The notes: a model not told the origin generated them from the letters alone. Shown: positions 43,716 to 52,760, numbered from the stretch's first letter. The stretch: 53,611 nt of DNA from Desulfobulbaceae bacterium (GCA_015231515.1 JADGBM010000010.1:1-53611), one strand, 5' to 3'. Numbers and translations: made by a program.

Positions 43716-45149
43716 TCACTCATCATCATCTTTTGGACTGATGTCCATTTTCTTTAGACGATAGCGCAAGGCATCTCTGGAAATATTCAGCAATTTGGCT
43801 GCTTTTCTCTGGTTGCCGCCGGTTTTATCCAGTGCTTTTTTGATGAACAGTTCTTCCATGGCTTCTAATGAAAGATCGTCGGGCAGCTGCATCTGGGGGG
43901 CGGCAGCGGAGCTTTGAGTAGTTGCTGGGCCAGTTGTAGACGTGGTCATTGCCGGAGTGTCGGGAGGCGGCAAGACGTCTTCAATGTTATCTAAAATGTC
44001 ATCAGTGGATATTTCCGCACCGTCTGAAAGGACAACCAGCTTTTCTATAAGGTTTTTAAGTTGTCGGACATTCCCCGGCCAGTTTTGTTTGGAAAGAGTT
44101 TTCATGCCCTCGGCCGAAATGCTTTTTTGTTCAGTGCCATATTTTTGGCAAAAGCTATTCAGGAAGTTTTGGGAGAGCAGTTCAATGTCCTCTGGTCTTT
44201 CACGCAGTGATGGAAGCTCAATTGTAGCGATATTTAATCGGTAAAAGAGGTCAAGCCTGAACTTTTTCTCTTGAACCAGAGTGTTTAAGTCTTTATTTGT
44301 TGCGGCGAGAATTCGTACATCCGCCGGGGTGTCTTGCAGTGCGCCGATTCGCCTGAAACATCGTTCTTCGAGAAGTTTTAGAACCTTCGACTGGAACTGA
44401 TAGGGCATGTCTCCAAGCTCATCAAGTAATATGGTCCCGTTCTGAGCGGCCTCAATAAGCCCTTTTTTAGATGCCTTGGCATCAGTAAAGGCCCCTTTCT
44501 CGTACCCGAAGAGTTCACTTTCAATTAGATGGTCGGGGATGTTTGTGCAGCCGATTTGCACGTAAGGTGCGTCCCGCCTGGTACTCATGTTGTGAATTTT
44601 CTGGCACAGATAATTCTTGCCAGTGCCTGATTCGCCAAGAATAAGAATTGTTAAATCGGATTTAACAGCCAGACGTTTTAATATGGCCAGGACTTTTTTC
44701 ATTTTGTCGCTGGTACATGGTATGTCTTCATCTTCGTGTTCTGCTGAAGAGCCTAGGAGTGGTTCGTCACGAAGGGAGTTTAATATGTCTTTTAAACGCT
44801 CGAAGTCGATTGGCTTTTCAAGGTAATCCATGGCTCCAAGCTTCATGGCCTCAACAGCACCATGAATTTCTGTCTGCCCGCTGATCATAATACAAACGAT
44901 TTCTGGCCGGGATTTTTTGATGATACTTAAAAGCTCTAGGCCATCAATTGAATCTTGGAGTTTAAGATCGAGAAGGGCGATATCTGGTTCTTGGTCTTCA
45001 ATTATTTCAAGCGCTTTCTTGCCGGAGCCGGCAGTTAAAGCAATAAAGCCTTCTTTCTTGACGAATTTTTCAAGGCCAAAGCGAATAAGCGCCTCATCAT
45101 CAACAATTAAAACCTTTTTGGTCGAACTTTGTTTTGCAGGTGTTGTCAT
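43716..45149 (-). CDS. NtrC-family sigma-54 response regulator
   Basis: The protein has 477 residues: a receiver domain (about 12-125, phospho-acceptor Asp61 in LLDLKLQ), an AAA+ domain (150-380) with Walker A GESGTGKN (172-179), the sigma-54 contact loop GAFTDA (219-224), Walker B ILLDELGDMP, and a Fis-type helix-turn-helix (GGNQRKAAKLLNISRDALRYRLKK). It activates sigma-54 promoters when phosphorylated. No histidine kinase lies beside it. Position next to the glycan block suggests control of surface functions, but the targets are unknown. Confidence 0.95.
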   Translation of the reverse strand: MTTPAKQSSTKKVLIVDDEALIRFGLEKFVKKEGFIALTAGSGKKALEIIEDQEPDIALLDLKLQDSIDGLELLSIIKKSRPEIVCIMISGQTEIHGAVEAMKLGAMDYLEKPIDFERLKDILNSLRDEPLLGSSAEHEDEDIPCTSDKMKKVLAILKRLAVKSDLTILILGESGTGKNYLCQKIHNMSTRRDAPYVQIGCTNIPDHLIESELFGYEKGAFTDAKASKKGLIEAAQNGTILLDELGDMPYQFQSKVLKLLEERCFRRIGALQDTPADVRILAATNKDLNTLVQEKKFRLDLFYRLNIATIELPSLRERPEDIELLSQNFLNSFCQKYGTEQKSISAEGMKTLSKQNWPGNVRQLKNLIEKLVVLSDGAEISTDDILDNIEDVLPPPDTPAMTTSTTGPATTQSSAAAPQMQLPDDLSLEAMEELFIKKALDKTGGNQRKAAKLLNISRDALRYRLKKMDISPKDDDE

Positions 45150-45286
45150 AAGATGGGGTGTTTTTTTTGTGAAATAATGCTGATTTGAACAAGTTTTTAA
45201 AGTTAAAAAATATATTTAAATCATACTATTATCTTTTATTGATAAGTTCAATAATCATATTATAAAAAAATGGAACTATTCTTTAA

Positions 45287-45387
45287 GGGTGAGAGGTGAA
45301 GGGGAAGGGTAAAAGGTGAAAGGTGAAAGGTGATGGGTGAAAGGTAAAAGGTGAAAGGTGATGGGTGAAAGGTGAGGGGGGGGGTGA
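45287..45387 (+). repeat. Tandem GGTGAAA-type purine-rich repeat in a 485-base gap
   Basis: Heptamer variants GGTGAAA, GGTAAAA and GGTGATG are repeated, with a longer 28-base unit from 45322 repeated at 45350. It occupies part of the gap between the divergent regulator and ispG genes; the left part of the gap is AT-rich. A related GGTAAAGG tract occurs after the rel gene. Its function is unknown. Confidence 0.75.
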
Positions 45388-45634
45388 ATTTTGCTAACTG
45401 TTATTGCAGCAGCGCCAGTCCTGAGCAATTTTCTGTCTTCGCAAAAGCCCCCTCAATCCAACCAACAAACTCAACAACCGTGTGAAACCGTGTAAAATAT
45501 AGCGAGATAAATGGCAAACGAGTATAATGGCCAGTTTGTTCAAACTTTTGTCGTATTATTACGATGTTGCGTCAATAGCTCTATGCGAAGTTTTTTGCTA
45601 TTAGTATTTCAAAATACTTTTTTGTGAGACTGTC

Positions 45635-46705
45635 ATGTTAGAACGGAAAAAAACCAAAAAAATCCATATCGGCACAGTTGCTATCGGCGGCAATGCCAAT
45701 ATTGCCGTGCAGTCCATGACCAATACCGACACACGCAATGTTGCTGCAACTGTGGAGCAGATTCATAGGCTTGAAAATGCAGGGTGTGAGATTATCAGGG
45801 TTGCTGTTTTGGATGAGGATGCTGCGCAGAGCATAAGGGCTATTAATGACAAAATCTCAATCCCTTTGATTGCTGATATCCATTTTGATTATCGTCTGGC
45901 AATTGCCAGCATGGAAAACGGCGCCCATGGTATTCGGATTAATCCTGGAAATATCGGCAGTTTGGCGCGTTTGAAAAAAGTAATTGATGCAGCAAAAAGT
46001 CATCAGGTAGCAATTCGTGTGGGGGTGAACTCCGGTTCGGTTGAAAAGGATATTTTGAAAAAATACGGTAAGCCTTCACCCGAGGCCTTAGTTGAAAGTG
46101 CCATGCGCAATATTCGGCTCTTGGAGGAGTTTGGCTTTTACGAGATGAAGATCTCGATAAAATCATCGGATGCCATGGCAACAGTTGAAGCATATCGAAT
46201 ATTATCTCAACAATGTGACTACCCTCTGCACCTCGGAGTTACAGAGGCGGGTGGTTTGATTGCCGGAACTGTCAAGTCCAGCGTGGCCTTGGGGATTTTA
46301 CTGTATGAAGGCATTGGCGATACCTTGCGGATTTCGTTGACCCGTGACCCTGTTGAGGAGATTCGTGTTGCCTATGAGTTGCTTCGCTCGCTGCATATTA
46401 GACATCGTGGGCCGGAACTGATTTCCTGCCCAACCTGCGGTAGGTGCCAGGTTGACCTGTTTAGTCTTGCTGAACGGGTTGAAAAGCATATCCAAACAAT
46501 GAAAACCAACTTGAAAATTGCAGTAATGGGTTGCGTGGTGAACGGTCCTGGAGAGGCGAAAGAGGCGGATCTTGGACTTGCTGGCGGCAACGGCGTTGGT
46601 ATAATTTTCAAAAAAGGAAAGCTCTATAAAAAAGTGCCGGAAGCAGAACTCTTCGATGTATTTGTTGCCGAGTTGAATTTGCTAGAAAAAAAAGAGTTGC
46701 CATAG
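45635..46705 (+). CDS. ispG: 4-hydroxy-3-methylbut-2-en-1-yl diphosphate synthase (MEP pathway)
   Basis: The 356 residues match the bacterial GcpE/IspG length. It reduces the cyclic diphosphate MEcPP to HMBPP in isoprenoid synthesis using a [4Fe-4S] cluster held by Cys265, Cys268 (CPTCGRC) and Cys300 (MGCVVNGPGE), with Glu307 as the fourth ligand. VQSMTNTDT and RINPGNIG are family signatures. No neighbour in the pathway is visible in the window. The start context is weak (GTGAG). Confidence 0.96.
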   Translation: MLERKKTKKIHIGTVAIGGNANIAVQSMTNTDTRNVAATVEQIHRLENAGCEIIRVAVLDEDAAQSIRAINDKISIPLIADIHFDYRLAIASMENGAHGIRINPGNIGSLARLKKVIDAAKSHQVAIRVGVNSGSVEKDILKKYGKPSPEALVESAMRNIRLLEEFGFYEMKISIKSSDAMATVEAYRILSQQCDYPLHLGVTEAGGLIAGTVKSSVALGILLYEGIGDTLRISLTRDPVEEIRVAYELLRSLHIRHRGPELISCPTCGRCQVDLFSLAERVEKHIQTMKTNLKIAVMGCVVNGPGEAKEADLGLAGGNGVGIIFKKGKLYKKVPEAELFDVFVAELNLLEKKELP

Positions 46706-46730
46706 ACCGCTTTAAGTACAACTATTTTTT

Positions 46731-46759
46731 GCCACGAAAACACACGAAAACACACGGAC
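46731..46759 (+). repeat. CACGAAAACACAC repeat, copy 1
   Basis: GCCACGAAAACACACGAAAACACACGG precedes the N-terminal GxxExxY remnant. Four other copies, two of them inverted, lie around proS. Confidence 0.8.
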
Positions 46760-46766
46760 TTTTTCT

Positions 46767-46904
46767 ATGGGTGATGTTTATTTAAAAGAGATTTGCTATA
46801 AAATTAATGGAGCTGTGTTTGAGGTTTTTAGGGAGTTGGTGGCAGGGTTTCTTGAAAAAGTGTATGAAAAGGCTTTGTTGCTAGAGTTACAGTCTCGTGG
46901 GATT
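46767..46904 (+). pseudogene. N-terminal fragment of a GxxExxY protein
   Basis: The 46 codons from ATG give a typical GxxExxY family start: INGAVFEVFREL, GFLEKVYEKALLLELQSRGI, with the name-giving GFLEKVY. The family-like sequence stops abruptly at GTGGCA, where a duplicated copy of the proS 5-prime region begins. The middle of the protein is missing and its C-terminal end lies on the far side of proS. Confidence 0.8.
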
Positions 46905-46989
46905 GTGGCAAAAAAGAAGGATTTCAAATGCGTTTTTCAAAATTATTACTTCCTACAGTAAAAGAAAGTCCGACTGAGGCTGTAGTTAT
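46905..46989 (+). pseudogene. Duplicated 5-prime end of proS
   Basis: These 85 bases match 47083-47167, the true proS start and its leader, with six differences. The frame reads MRFSKLLLPT, then VKESPTEAVV, then stops after ATTATATAA. Of five differences inside the frame, four are third-position and silent, which suggests that the segment came from a diverged but once functional proS allele. Confidence 0.85.
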
Positions 46990-47005
46990 TATATAAACCA
47001 TATTA

Positions 47006-47087
47006 GCCACGAAACCACACAAACACACACGAAAAGGGGCAAGGGTTAGTGAAAAATCTTTCGTGTGTTTTGGTGTGTTTTCGTGGC
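47006..47087. repeat. CACGAAAACACAC repeats, copies 2 (direct) and 3 (inverted)
   Basis: GCCACGAAACCACACAAACACACACGAAAA (47006-47035) is followed by its inverted counterpart TTTCGTGTGTTTTGGTGTGTTTTCGTGGC (47059-47087), with about 23 bases between. They form a near-perfect hairpin just upstream of the proS start. Confidence 0.85.
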
Positions 47088-47105
47088 AAAAAAGAAGGAT
47101 TTTAA

Positions 47106-48818
47106 ATGCGTTTTTCAAAATTGTTACTTCCTACCTTAAAAGAAAGCCCGACTGAGGCTGTGGTTATCAGTCATAAACTGCTGCTGCGGGCGGGTTTTAT
47201 TCGCAAACTGACCAGCGGTGTCTATTCGTATTTGCCTATGGGGCTTGCTGCGATACGAAAGGTCGAACAGATTGTGCGTGAGGAGATGAATGCTGCTGGC
47301 GCCCAAGAACTCTTGATGCCTATGGTGCAACCTACTGATCTATGGGAAGAGTCCGGGCGCTTAAAGAAATATGGTCCGGAACTGTTGCGTTTTACGGATC
47401 GGCATGAGCGGGAATCGTGCTTGGGGCCAACCCATGAAGAGGTTATTACTGACATCGTTCGTAAAAATATTCACTCATATCGTGATGTGCCGATCAACCT
47501 CTACCAGATTCAGACTAAGTTCCGAGATGAGATCCGGCCTCGGTTCGGCTTGATGCGCGGCCGTGAATTCATCATGAAGGATGCCTACAGTTTTGATGCA
47601 ACAGATGAAGCTGCTCAGGAATCGTACGAAAAAATGAAATACGCCTATCACCGGATTTTTACCCGTTGCGGGCTGAAATTCCGGGCAGTGGAGGCCGATA
47701 CCGGAACCATTGGTGGCAGTTTCTCCCATGAGTTCATGGTGTTGGCTGATACTGGTGAGGATACCATTGTTATCTGTCAAAAATGTTCCTATGCCGCCAA
47801 TATGGAAAAAGCGGTTTGTAAGCCTTTACCATTTGCAGGCGATACAGCAGAAAAACCTCTTGAGAAAATCGAGACGCCCGGCAAGCGTAAAGTCGAGGCG
47901 GTTTGTGAATTTTTGAAAATTGAGTTCAGAAATCTGGTTAAAACCATGGTTTTTATGGCGGATGGTAAGCCGGTCGCGGTTTTATTGCGTGGCGATCATG
48001 AAGTCGAGCCTGTAAAGTTGAAAAATTTACTTGGTGCAACCGAGGTGGAGTTGGCCTCTGATCAAGAATGTTTTGACTCGACTGGTGTACCAAGTGGGTA
48101 CCTGGGGCCAATAGATATAAAAATTCCTGTCGTTGCTGATGAAACAGTTTTGGAAATGAAAAATTTCGCGGTTGGTGCCAATGAAAAAAACTATCACTAT
48201 TTGAATGCAAACTTGGTCAGAGATTTTGTTGTCGAAAAATCGGCTGACCTCAGGATGGTAACAGATGAAGACCGATGTCCGCTGTGTGGCGCTGAACTGG
48301 AACTGACAAGGGGCATTGAGGTTGGTCACATCTTTAAACTTGGAACTGCCTATAGTGAAGCCCTTAAAGCAACTTTTCTGGATAGTGAAGGCGCTGAGAA
48401 ACCATTTGTGATGGGTTGCTACGGAATAGGTGTCAGCCGGGTAGTTGCTGCAGCCATTGAGCAGAATCACGATAAGGATGGTATCGTTTTTCCGCTGCCC
48501 ATCGCACCGATGCAGGTCATTATTCTGAACCTCGGCATTAACGATGAGGTTATTGCGAATGCAGCTGAAACACTGTATTCGGATTTGCAGAAAGTCTCGA
48601 TTGAGGTACTTATTGATGATCGTGATTTGCGTCCCGGCGCCAAGTTTAAAGATGCGGATCTTATTGGTATCCCGATACGTGTTACGGTTGGCAAGCAATT
48701 TGTGGAAAATGGCCATGTTGAACTACGACACCGCGCCAACGGAAAAACAGAAGAACTGCCTTTAGGTGAAGTTGTTGCAAAAATCCAAGACCTCATCAAA
48801 AAAAGTAAAAACGATTAA
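47106..48818 (+). CDS. proS: Prolyl-tRNA synthetase, bacterial type with editing domain
   Basis: The 570 residues match bacterial ProRS. The class II core has LMPMVQPTDLW, LGPTHEEVITD (motif 2 region), FRDEIRPRFGLMRGREFIMKDAYSF and the motif 3 stretch MGCYGIGVSR. The YbaK-like insertion that edits Ala-tRNA(Pro) lies about 225-405, and the anticodon-binding domain about 475-565. The start lies just after an inverted repeat and has only a weak AAGGA site. A partial copy of its first 22 codons lies 180 bases upstream. Confidence 0.97.
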   Translation: MRFSKLLLPTLKESPTEAVVISHKLLLRAGFIRKLTSGVYSYLPMGLAAIRKVEQIVREEMNAAGAQELLMPMVQPTDLWEESGRLKKYGPELLRFTDRHERESCLGPTHEEVITDIVRKNIHSYRDVPINLYQIQTKFRDEIRPRFGLMRGREFIMKDAYSFDATDEAAQESYEKMKYAYHRIFTRCGLKFRAVEADTGTIGGSFSHEFMVLADTGEDTIVICQKCSYAANMEKAVCKPLPFAGDTAEKPLEKIETPGKRKVEAVCEFLKIEFRNLVKTMVFMADGKPVAVLLRGDHEVEPVKLKNLLGATEVELASDQECFDSTGVPSGYLGPIDIKIPVVADETVLEMKNFAVGANEKNYHYLNANLVRDFVVEKSADLRMVTDEDRCPLCGAELELTRGIEVGHIFKLGTAYSEALKATFLDSEGAEKPFVMGCYGIGVSRVVAAAIEQNHDKDGIVFPLPIAPMQVIILNLGINDEVIANAAETLYSDLQKVSIEVLIDDRDLRPGAKFKDADLIGIPIRVTVGKQFVENGHVELRHRANGKTEELPLGEVVAKIQDLIKKSKND

Positions 48819-48849
48819 CCACGGACAAACTGTTAAAAAAAAGAATTTG

Positions 48850-48880
48850 GCCACGAAAACACACAAACACACACGAAAAA
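48850..48880 (+). repeat. CACGAAAACACAC repeat, copy 4
   Basis: GCCACGAAAACACACAAACACACACGAAAAA lies about 30 bases after proS and abuts the C-terminal GxxExxY remnant. Confidence 0.8.
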
Positions 48881-48885
48881 ATGCA

Positions 48886-49029
48886 GGTTTGGAACTTAAA
48901 GTAGTGGAGAAAATACAAAAAATTCATACGGCACAACTACTGAATTACCTTAAGGCTACTGACTTTAAGGTTGGTTTGTTAGTCAATTTCAACCACCCCA
49001 AAGCAGAGGTGAAGCGCTATGTTTTGTAA
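48886..49029 (+). pseudogene. C-terminal fragment of a GxxExxY protein
   Basis: 47 codons end in a family-typical C-terminus: IHTAQLLNYLKAT, KVGLLVNFNHPK and KRYVL before the stop. Nothing of the N-terminal half is present here; the frame upstream runs through the repeat. The matching N-terminal fragment is upstream of proS. Confidence 0.82.
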
Positions 49030-49071
49030 AACTCTATGTGTGCTTTTCGGGTCAACAAACGCAGTTAAAAA

Positions 49072-49102
49072 TGTCTGTGTGTTTCCGTGTGGTTTCGTGG
49101 CT
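49072..49102 (-). repeat. CACGAAAACACAC repeat, copy 5 (inverted)
   Basis: TGTCTGTGTGTTTCCGTGTGGTTTCGTGGC is the reverse-complement form. With copy 4 it brackets the C-terminal GxxExxY fragment. The remaining about 150 bases before rel show no gene. Confidence 0.75.
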
Positions 49103-49257
49103 AATAAAAAGCAGTTATGTTTTTAGAAACCTGCAACTGAACCTATTTAAAACTTTTCTTTATGTTTGATACCCAATCTTCCTTTGCGTACTTTGCGCCT
49201 CCGGAGTTCTCCTAAGGTCGCTTGCCTGCGCGAGACAGAATATAGTGACCGTTGATT

Positions 49258-51444
49258 ATGAGTAAATTGCAGGAAATATTAGATAGTGCCGGGAAGTATA
49301 TGCCGAAGGAGAGTTGTACGCTTATCGAGAAGGCGTATGAGTTTGCTCTGAAGGTTTATGCTGATAATCCTGATCGCCTCTCTGGTGCCCCGTATATCTC
49401 ACACCCCCTTTCTGTGGCCGCGATTCTCACCTCCCTTGGTCTTGATGTTCACTCGGTTATCTCTGGTCTTTTGCATAAGGCCTTGCGGGGTAAACCGCCC
49501 CAAACGACAAAGGATGAACTTTCTAAACTTTTTGGGGCTGAGGTTGGTGAGATTGTTAGTGGTGCCACTAAAATTGATGATATTCAATTTAACAGTCGGC
49601 TTGACTACAAGGCGGAAAACGTCAAGAAAATGTTTCTGGCCATGTCGACTGACATCAGGGTTCTACTGGTGAAGCTGGCCGACCACCTGCACGATATGCA
49701 GACCCTTGAGTACGTTGACGCGGAAAGACGCGCTGAACTTGCTCAGGATTCCGTGGATCTCTATGCACCGCTGGCCAGTCGGCTTGGGATCGACAGAATA
49801 AAACGAGAGCTCGAAGACTTGAGTTTTCAATATCTTCATCCGAAGCAGTTTGCTGAGTTAAACTCTAAAGTTAACATGTCGCTGCATGAGCGCGATGAAT
49901 TTGTTGAACAGATTAAATCGGTTCTGGACAAAAGCCTGAAGGAAAATGGGCTTGAAAATTTTCTGATTTCTGGCCGTCCCAAACATCTATACAGCATCTA
50001 TCGAAAACTTATTGCCCAGAATATCTCTATCGACAAGGTTTATGACAAGGTTGCTTTCCGAGTGATAGTAAACACCGTTGGTGAATGTTATGAGGTTATG
50101 GGGATTGTGCATGCGCTGTGGCAGCCTATCGCCAGCCGCTTCAAGGATTTTATCAGTGCCCCGAAGTCAAATCTCTACCAGTCCCTTCACACCTCTGTTG
50201 TCGGTCCACATGGCGATTTCATGGAGATACAAATCCGCACCTATAAGATGGATGAAATCGCTAATGACGGTATTGCTGCTCATTGGGCCTACAAAGAGGG
50301 GGCCGATATATCAAAAAAAGATGCTAAGCTTTTTCATTGGCTCAAGCAGTTGGTGCAGAATCTCAAGGAGGTTGATGACCCCAAGGAATTTCTAGATGCT
50401 GTTCGAGTTGAACTTGATCATGCTGAGGTTTATGCCCTAACCCCGAAAGGCGCCGTTAAGGAGCTGCCGATAGGGAGTACTCCGCTCGATTTTGCCTACA
50501 GTATTCATACGGAAGTCGGTAATCGTTGTACAGGGGCTAAAATTGACGGAAGGATAGTGCCGCTCAAGTATGAAATTCAAAATGGTGATGTGATTGAAAT
50601 TATTACGTCGCCAAATCAGCATCCCAACCAAGGCTGGCTGGCTTTAGTTAAAACCAGTAGGGCAAAGAACAGGGTGCGGCATTGGCTTAAGCAGGAGGAG
50701 CAGGAGCAGTTCCTTGAAACAGGCCGTGAGATATGTGAGCGCGATCTTCGCAAAGCAAATTTAAGCTTAAAACGTATTGCTAAAGCACCTAATTTTAGTG
50801 AAGCCTTGAAGGGCTTTAATTGCAATAATTTAGACGGGCTGCTTCGTCGGGTTGCCAGTGGCAAGGTCAATACCCAGCAACTCATTGAAGCGTTTGAATC
50901 TCAAGAGATTAAGGAAGAGCGTCTTAAACTTCAAGCCGAGCGTGATGAGGCTGATCGTCTGGCTCGACAAACCAAAAAGCCCGTTAAACAGCGCAAGAAG
51001 GGTAGCCGGAGTATTGTTAAAATTGACGGCATCGATGATGTGCTGGTCAAAATCAGTAACTGCTGTATGCCGATGCCAGGGGACTCAATTGTTGGATTTA
51101 TCACTGCCGGTCGAGGTGTTTCCGTGCATAAAAACAGCTGCTCTAACCTGCTGGCATCTGATCCAACACGGCGTATTGATGTTGCTTGGACTGAGCAGGA
51201 AAAAATAGATGGGTTGAAAGTTAAGATCCAGGTTATTGCCCTGGATAGGAAAGGGCTGCTTGTCTCAGTATGTAACAGTATTACCTCGGAAGAAGGCGAT
51301 ATCTTTGATGTGGAGGCGCATGTATCTAAATCGAGGCAGGCTCGCTTAGATTTTGTGCTTGGCGTGAAAGGCAAAGACCATCTCTTGGCAATACTACAGA
51401 GAATCAGTCAGATGGATGGGGTGTTGGAAGCGCAAAGGATGTGA
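49258..51444 (+). CDS. RelA/SpoT-family (p)ppGpp synthetase with degenerate hydrolase site
   Basis: The protein has 728 residues from ATG at 49258 (a TTG six bases upstream is the other option; residue numbers here count from it). It has an HD-like domain (about 25-180), a synthetase domain (about 235-350) with RFKDFISAPKSNLYQSLHT and EIQIRT, then TGS (about 390-450), helical, zinc-finger-like (NCCMPMPGD) and ACT domains. The synthetase motifs are intact. In the hydrolase the usual HDxxED is HKALRG (75-80), losing the catalytic Asp and the Glu-Asp pair, so it should make but not degrade the alarmone. It is cytosolic and responds to ribosome stalling in the family. Confidence 0.93.
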   Translation: MSKLQEILDSAGKYMPKESCTLIEKAYEFALKVYADNPDRLSGAPYISHPLSVAAILTSLGLDVHSVISGLLHKALRGKPPQTTKDELSKLFGAEVGEIVSGATKIDDIQFNSRLDYKAENVKKMFLAMSTDIRVLLVKLADHLHDMQTLEYVDAERRAELAQDSVDLYAPLASRLGIDRIKRELEDLSFQYLHPKQFAELNSKVNMSLHERDEFVEQIKSVLDKSLKENGLENFLISGRPKHLYSIYRKLIAQNISIDKVYDKVAFRVIVNTVGECYEVMGIVHALWQPIASRFKDFISAPKSNLYQSLHTSVVGPHGDFMEIQIRTYKMDEIANDGIAAHWAYKEGADISKKDAKLFHWLKQLVQNLKEVDDPKEFLDAVRVELDHAEVYALTPKGAVKELPIGSTPLDFAYSIHTEVGNRCTGAKIDGRIVPLKYEIQNGDVIEIITSPNQHPNQGWLALVKTSRAKNRVRHWLKQEEQEQFLETGREICERDLRKANLSLKRIAKAPNFSEALKGFNCNNLDGLLRRVASGKVNTQQLIEAFESQEIKEERLKLQAERDEADRLARQTKKPVKQRKKGSRSIVKIDGIDDVLVKISNCCMPMPGDSIVGFITAGRGVSVHKNSCSNLLASDPTRRIDVAWTEQEKIDGLKVKIQVIALDRKGLLVSVCNSITSEEGDIFDVEAHVSKSRQARLDFVLGVKGKDHLLAILQRISQMDGVLEAQRM

Positions 51445-51460
51445 GGTGAAGGTTATAGGT

Positions 51461-51523
51461 AAAGGGTAAAGGGTAAAGGGGTTGAGATTTAAATAACCCG
51501 TGGCCTTTTACCCTTAATCTTTT
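51461..51523. terminator. Probable terminator between convergent rel and rpmB genes
   Basis: GGGTAAAGGGGTT pairs imperfectly with AACCC and CCTTTTACCC across an AT-rich loop. The purine-rich arm belongs to the same GGTAAAGG repeat type as the tract before ispG. The T runs are poor, so this is tentative. Confidence 0.4.
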
Positions 51524-51533
51524 ACCCATCAAC

Positions 51534-51740
51534 CTAGTTGGCTTTTACAACCGGTTTTACGACAGCCCCTGAACGAATACAACGTGTGCAGACGCGCATA
51601 TGTTTGGCATTTCCTCCAGGCGCCGCTACTCGAACTCGTTGAAGATTAGGCAACCAACGACGTCGGGTTTTATTGTGGGCGTGGCTTACGTTATTTCCTG
51701 TTGCGGGTTTTTTGCCGCATATTTCACACATTTTAGACAT
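51534..51740 (-). CDS. rpmB: 50S ribosomal protein L28
   Basis: The 68 residues start [12 protein letters not shown], with [20 protein letters not shown] and CTRCIRSG, typical of L28. The CxxC pair at both ends marks the zinc-binding form. A clear AAGGAG site precedes the ATG. It is monocistronic and convergent with the rel gene. Confidence 0.97.
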   Translation of the reverse strand: MSKMCEICGKKPATGNNVSHAHNKTRRRWLPNLQRVRVAAPGGNAKHMRVCTRCIRSGAVVKPVVKAN

Positions 51741-51920
51741 GATATGCTCCTTAAGTGATTCAAAATTAGAATCAGCCTTTATACTTTCTCACGATATAAA
51801 TTTCAATGTATTTTTTTATGCCCCAGAATTACACAGAATCCACAAACAAAACATAAGGGATTTCTTGTGAATGATTTTGATAGTTGGTAGGCTGAGTTGA
51901 GGGATGAAACCCGATCATTC

Positions 51921-52130
51921 TGGACAGGGAATGGTATTCGCTGACAATATTGGACATGAATGAGTTTATATTTGCTGGGTTTCGCAGAGCTCAACCCAGC
52001 CTACGAAAATTTACAGGATAAAAGTATACATTGTTGGTAATTGGTAGTCTATATTTGCTGGGTTTCGCAGAGCTCAACCCAGCCTACGAAAATTTACGGG
52101 ATAAAAGTATACATTGTTGGTAATTGGTAG
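51921..52130. repeat. RAYT-associated repeats, copy A and partial copy B
   Basis: Copy A (51921-52047, 127 bases) matches 52718-52844 almost base for base and begins with the last 42 bases of the RAYT coding frame. Copy B (about 52047-52130) repeats its non-coding part in tandem. Each contains GCTGGGTT(11)AACCCAGC, a hairpin of REP type. A further GTTGGGT...ACCCAAC hairpin follows near 52141-52165 and again after the transposase. Confidence 0.85.
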
Positions 52131-52217
52131 TAGTTGGTAGGTTGGGTAGAGGTACGAAACCCAACATTCCCTGTCTGAAATTCAACTCAACCCAACGAAA
52201 TTTGACTGGATTTAATC

Positions 52218-52760
52218 ATGCACTATCGACGGGCTTGCATTCAGGGAGGGACGTATTTTTTCACCCTGGTTACCGACAAACGGCGAAAAATTCTTTGTGA
52301 ACCTGAAAATATTGCATTTTTGCGGGCCGCATTTCAATATGTGCTGGAACGGCATCCGTTTGTTATCGATGCGGCGGTCATCTTGCCGGATCATATCCAT
52401 GCCATCTGGACCTTACCGGACAACGACCGGGATTTTTCCAAACGTTGGCGTTTGATTAAAAGCTATTTCACACGGCATTGCGACACTCATTACAAAAATA
52501 CGCCATCCCCGTCACGGCTCAAAAAAAATGAGCAGGCCGTATGGCAACGGCGTTTTTGGGAACATATGATCCGCGATGAAAAGGATCTCTCAACCCATGT
52601 CGAGTATATCCATTACAACCCGGTAAAACACGGACTGGTCAAATCGCCGGTGGATTGGCCCCACTCTTCATTCCATCGCTTTGTGGCTAATGGTTTGTTT
52701 GGCACGAACTGGGGTGCTGGACAGGGAATGGTATTCGCTGACAATATTGGACATGAATGA
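52218..52760 (+). CDS. REP-associated tyrosine transposase (RAYT, TnpA-REP, Y1 HUH family)
   Basis: The protein has 180 residues. The HUH metal site is LPDHIHAIW (57-65), and the catalytic tyrosine lies in EYIHYNPVKHGLV (Tyr130 or Tyr133). GGTYFFTLVT near the N-terminus is the first family strand. RAYTs are single-copy, host-retained relatives of IS200 transposases that act on REP hairpins. It sits within GCTGGGTT/AACCCAGC hairpin repeats. The final 14 codons are shared with repeat copy A upstream. Confidence 0.93.
   Translation: MHYRRACIQGGTYFFTLVTDKRRKILCEPENIAFLRAAFQYVLERHPFVIDAAVILPDHIHAIWTLPDNDRDFSKRWRLIKSYFTRHCDTHYKNTPSPSRLKKNEQAVWQRRFWEHMIRDEKDLSTHVEYIHYNPVKHGLVKSPVDWPHSSFHRFVANGLFGTNWGAGQGMVFADNIGHE

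Noticed and set aside
45287-45387. CRISPR array
   Set aside because: The repeats are contiguous purine-rich heptamers without unique spacers, and no cas genes are present.
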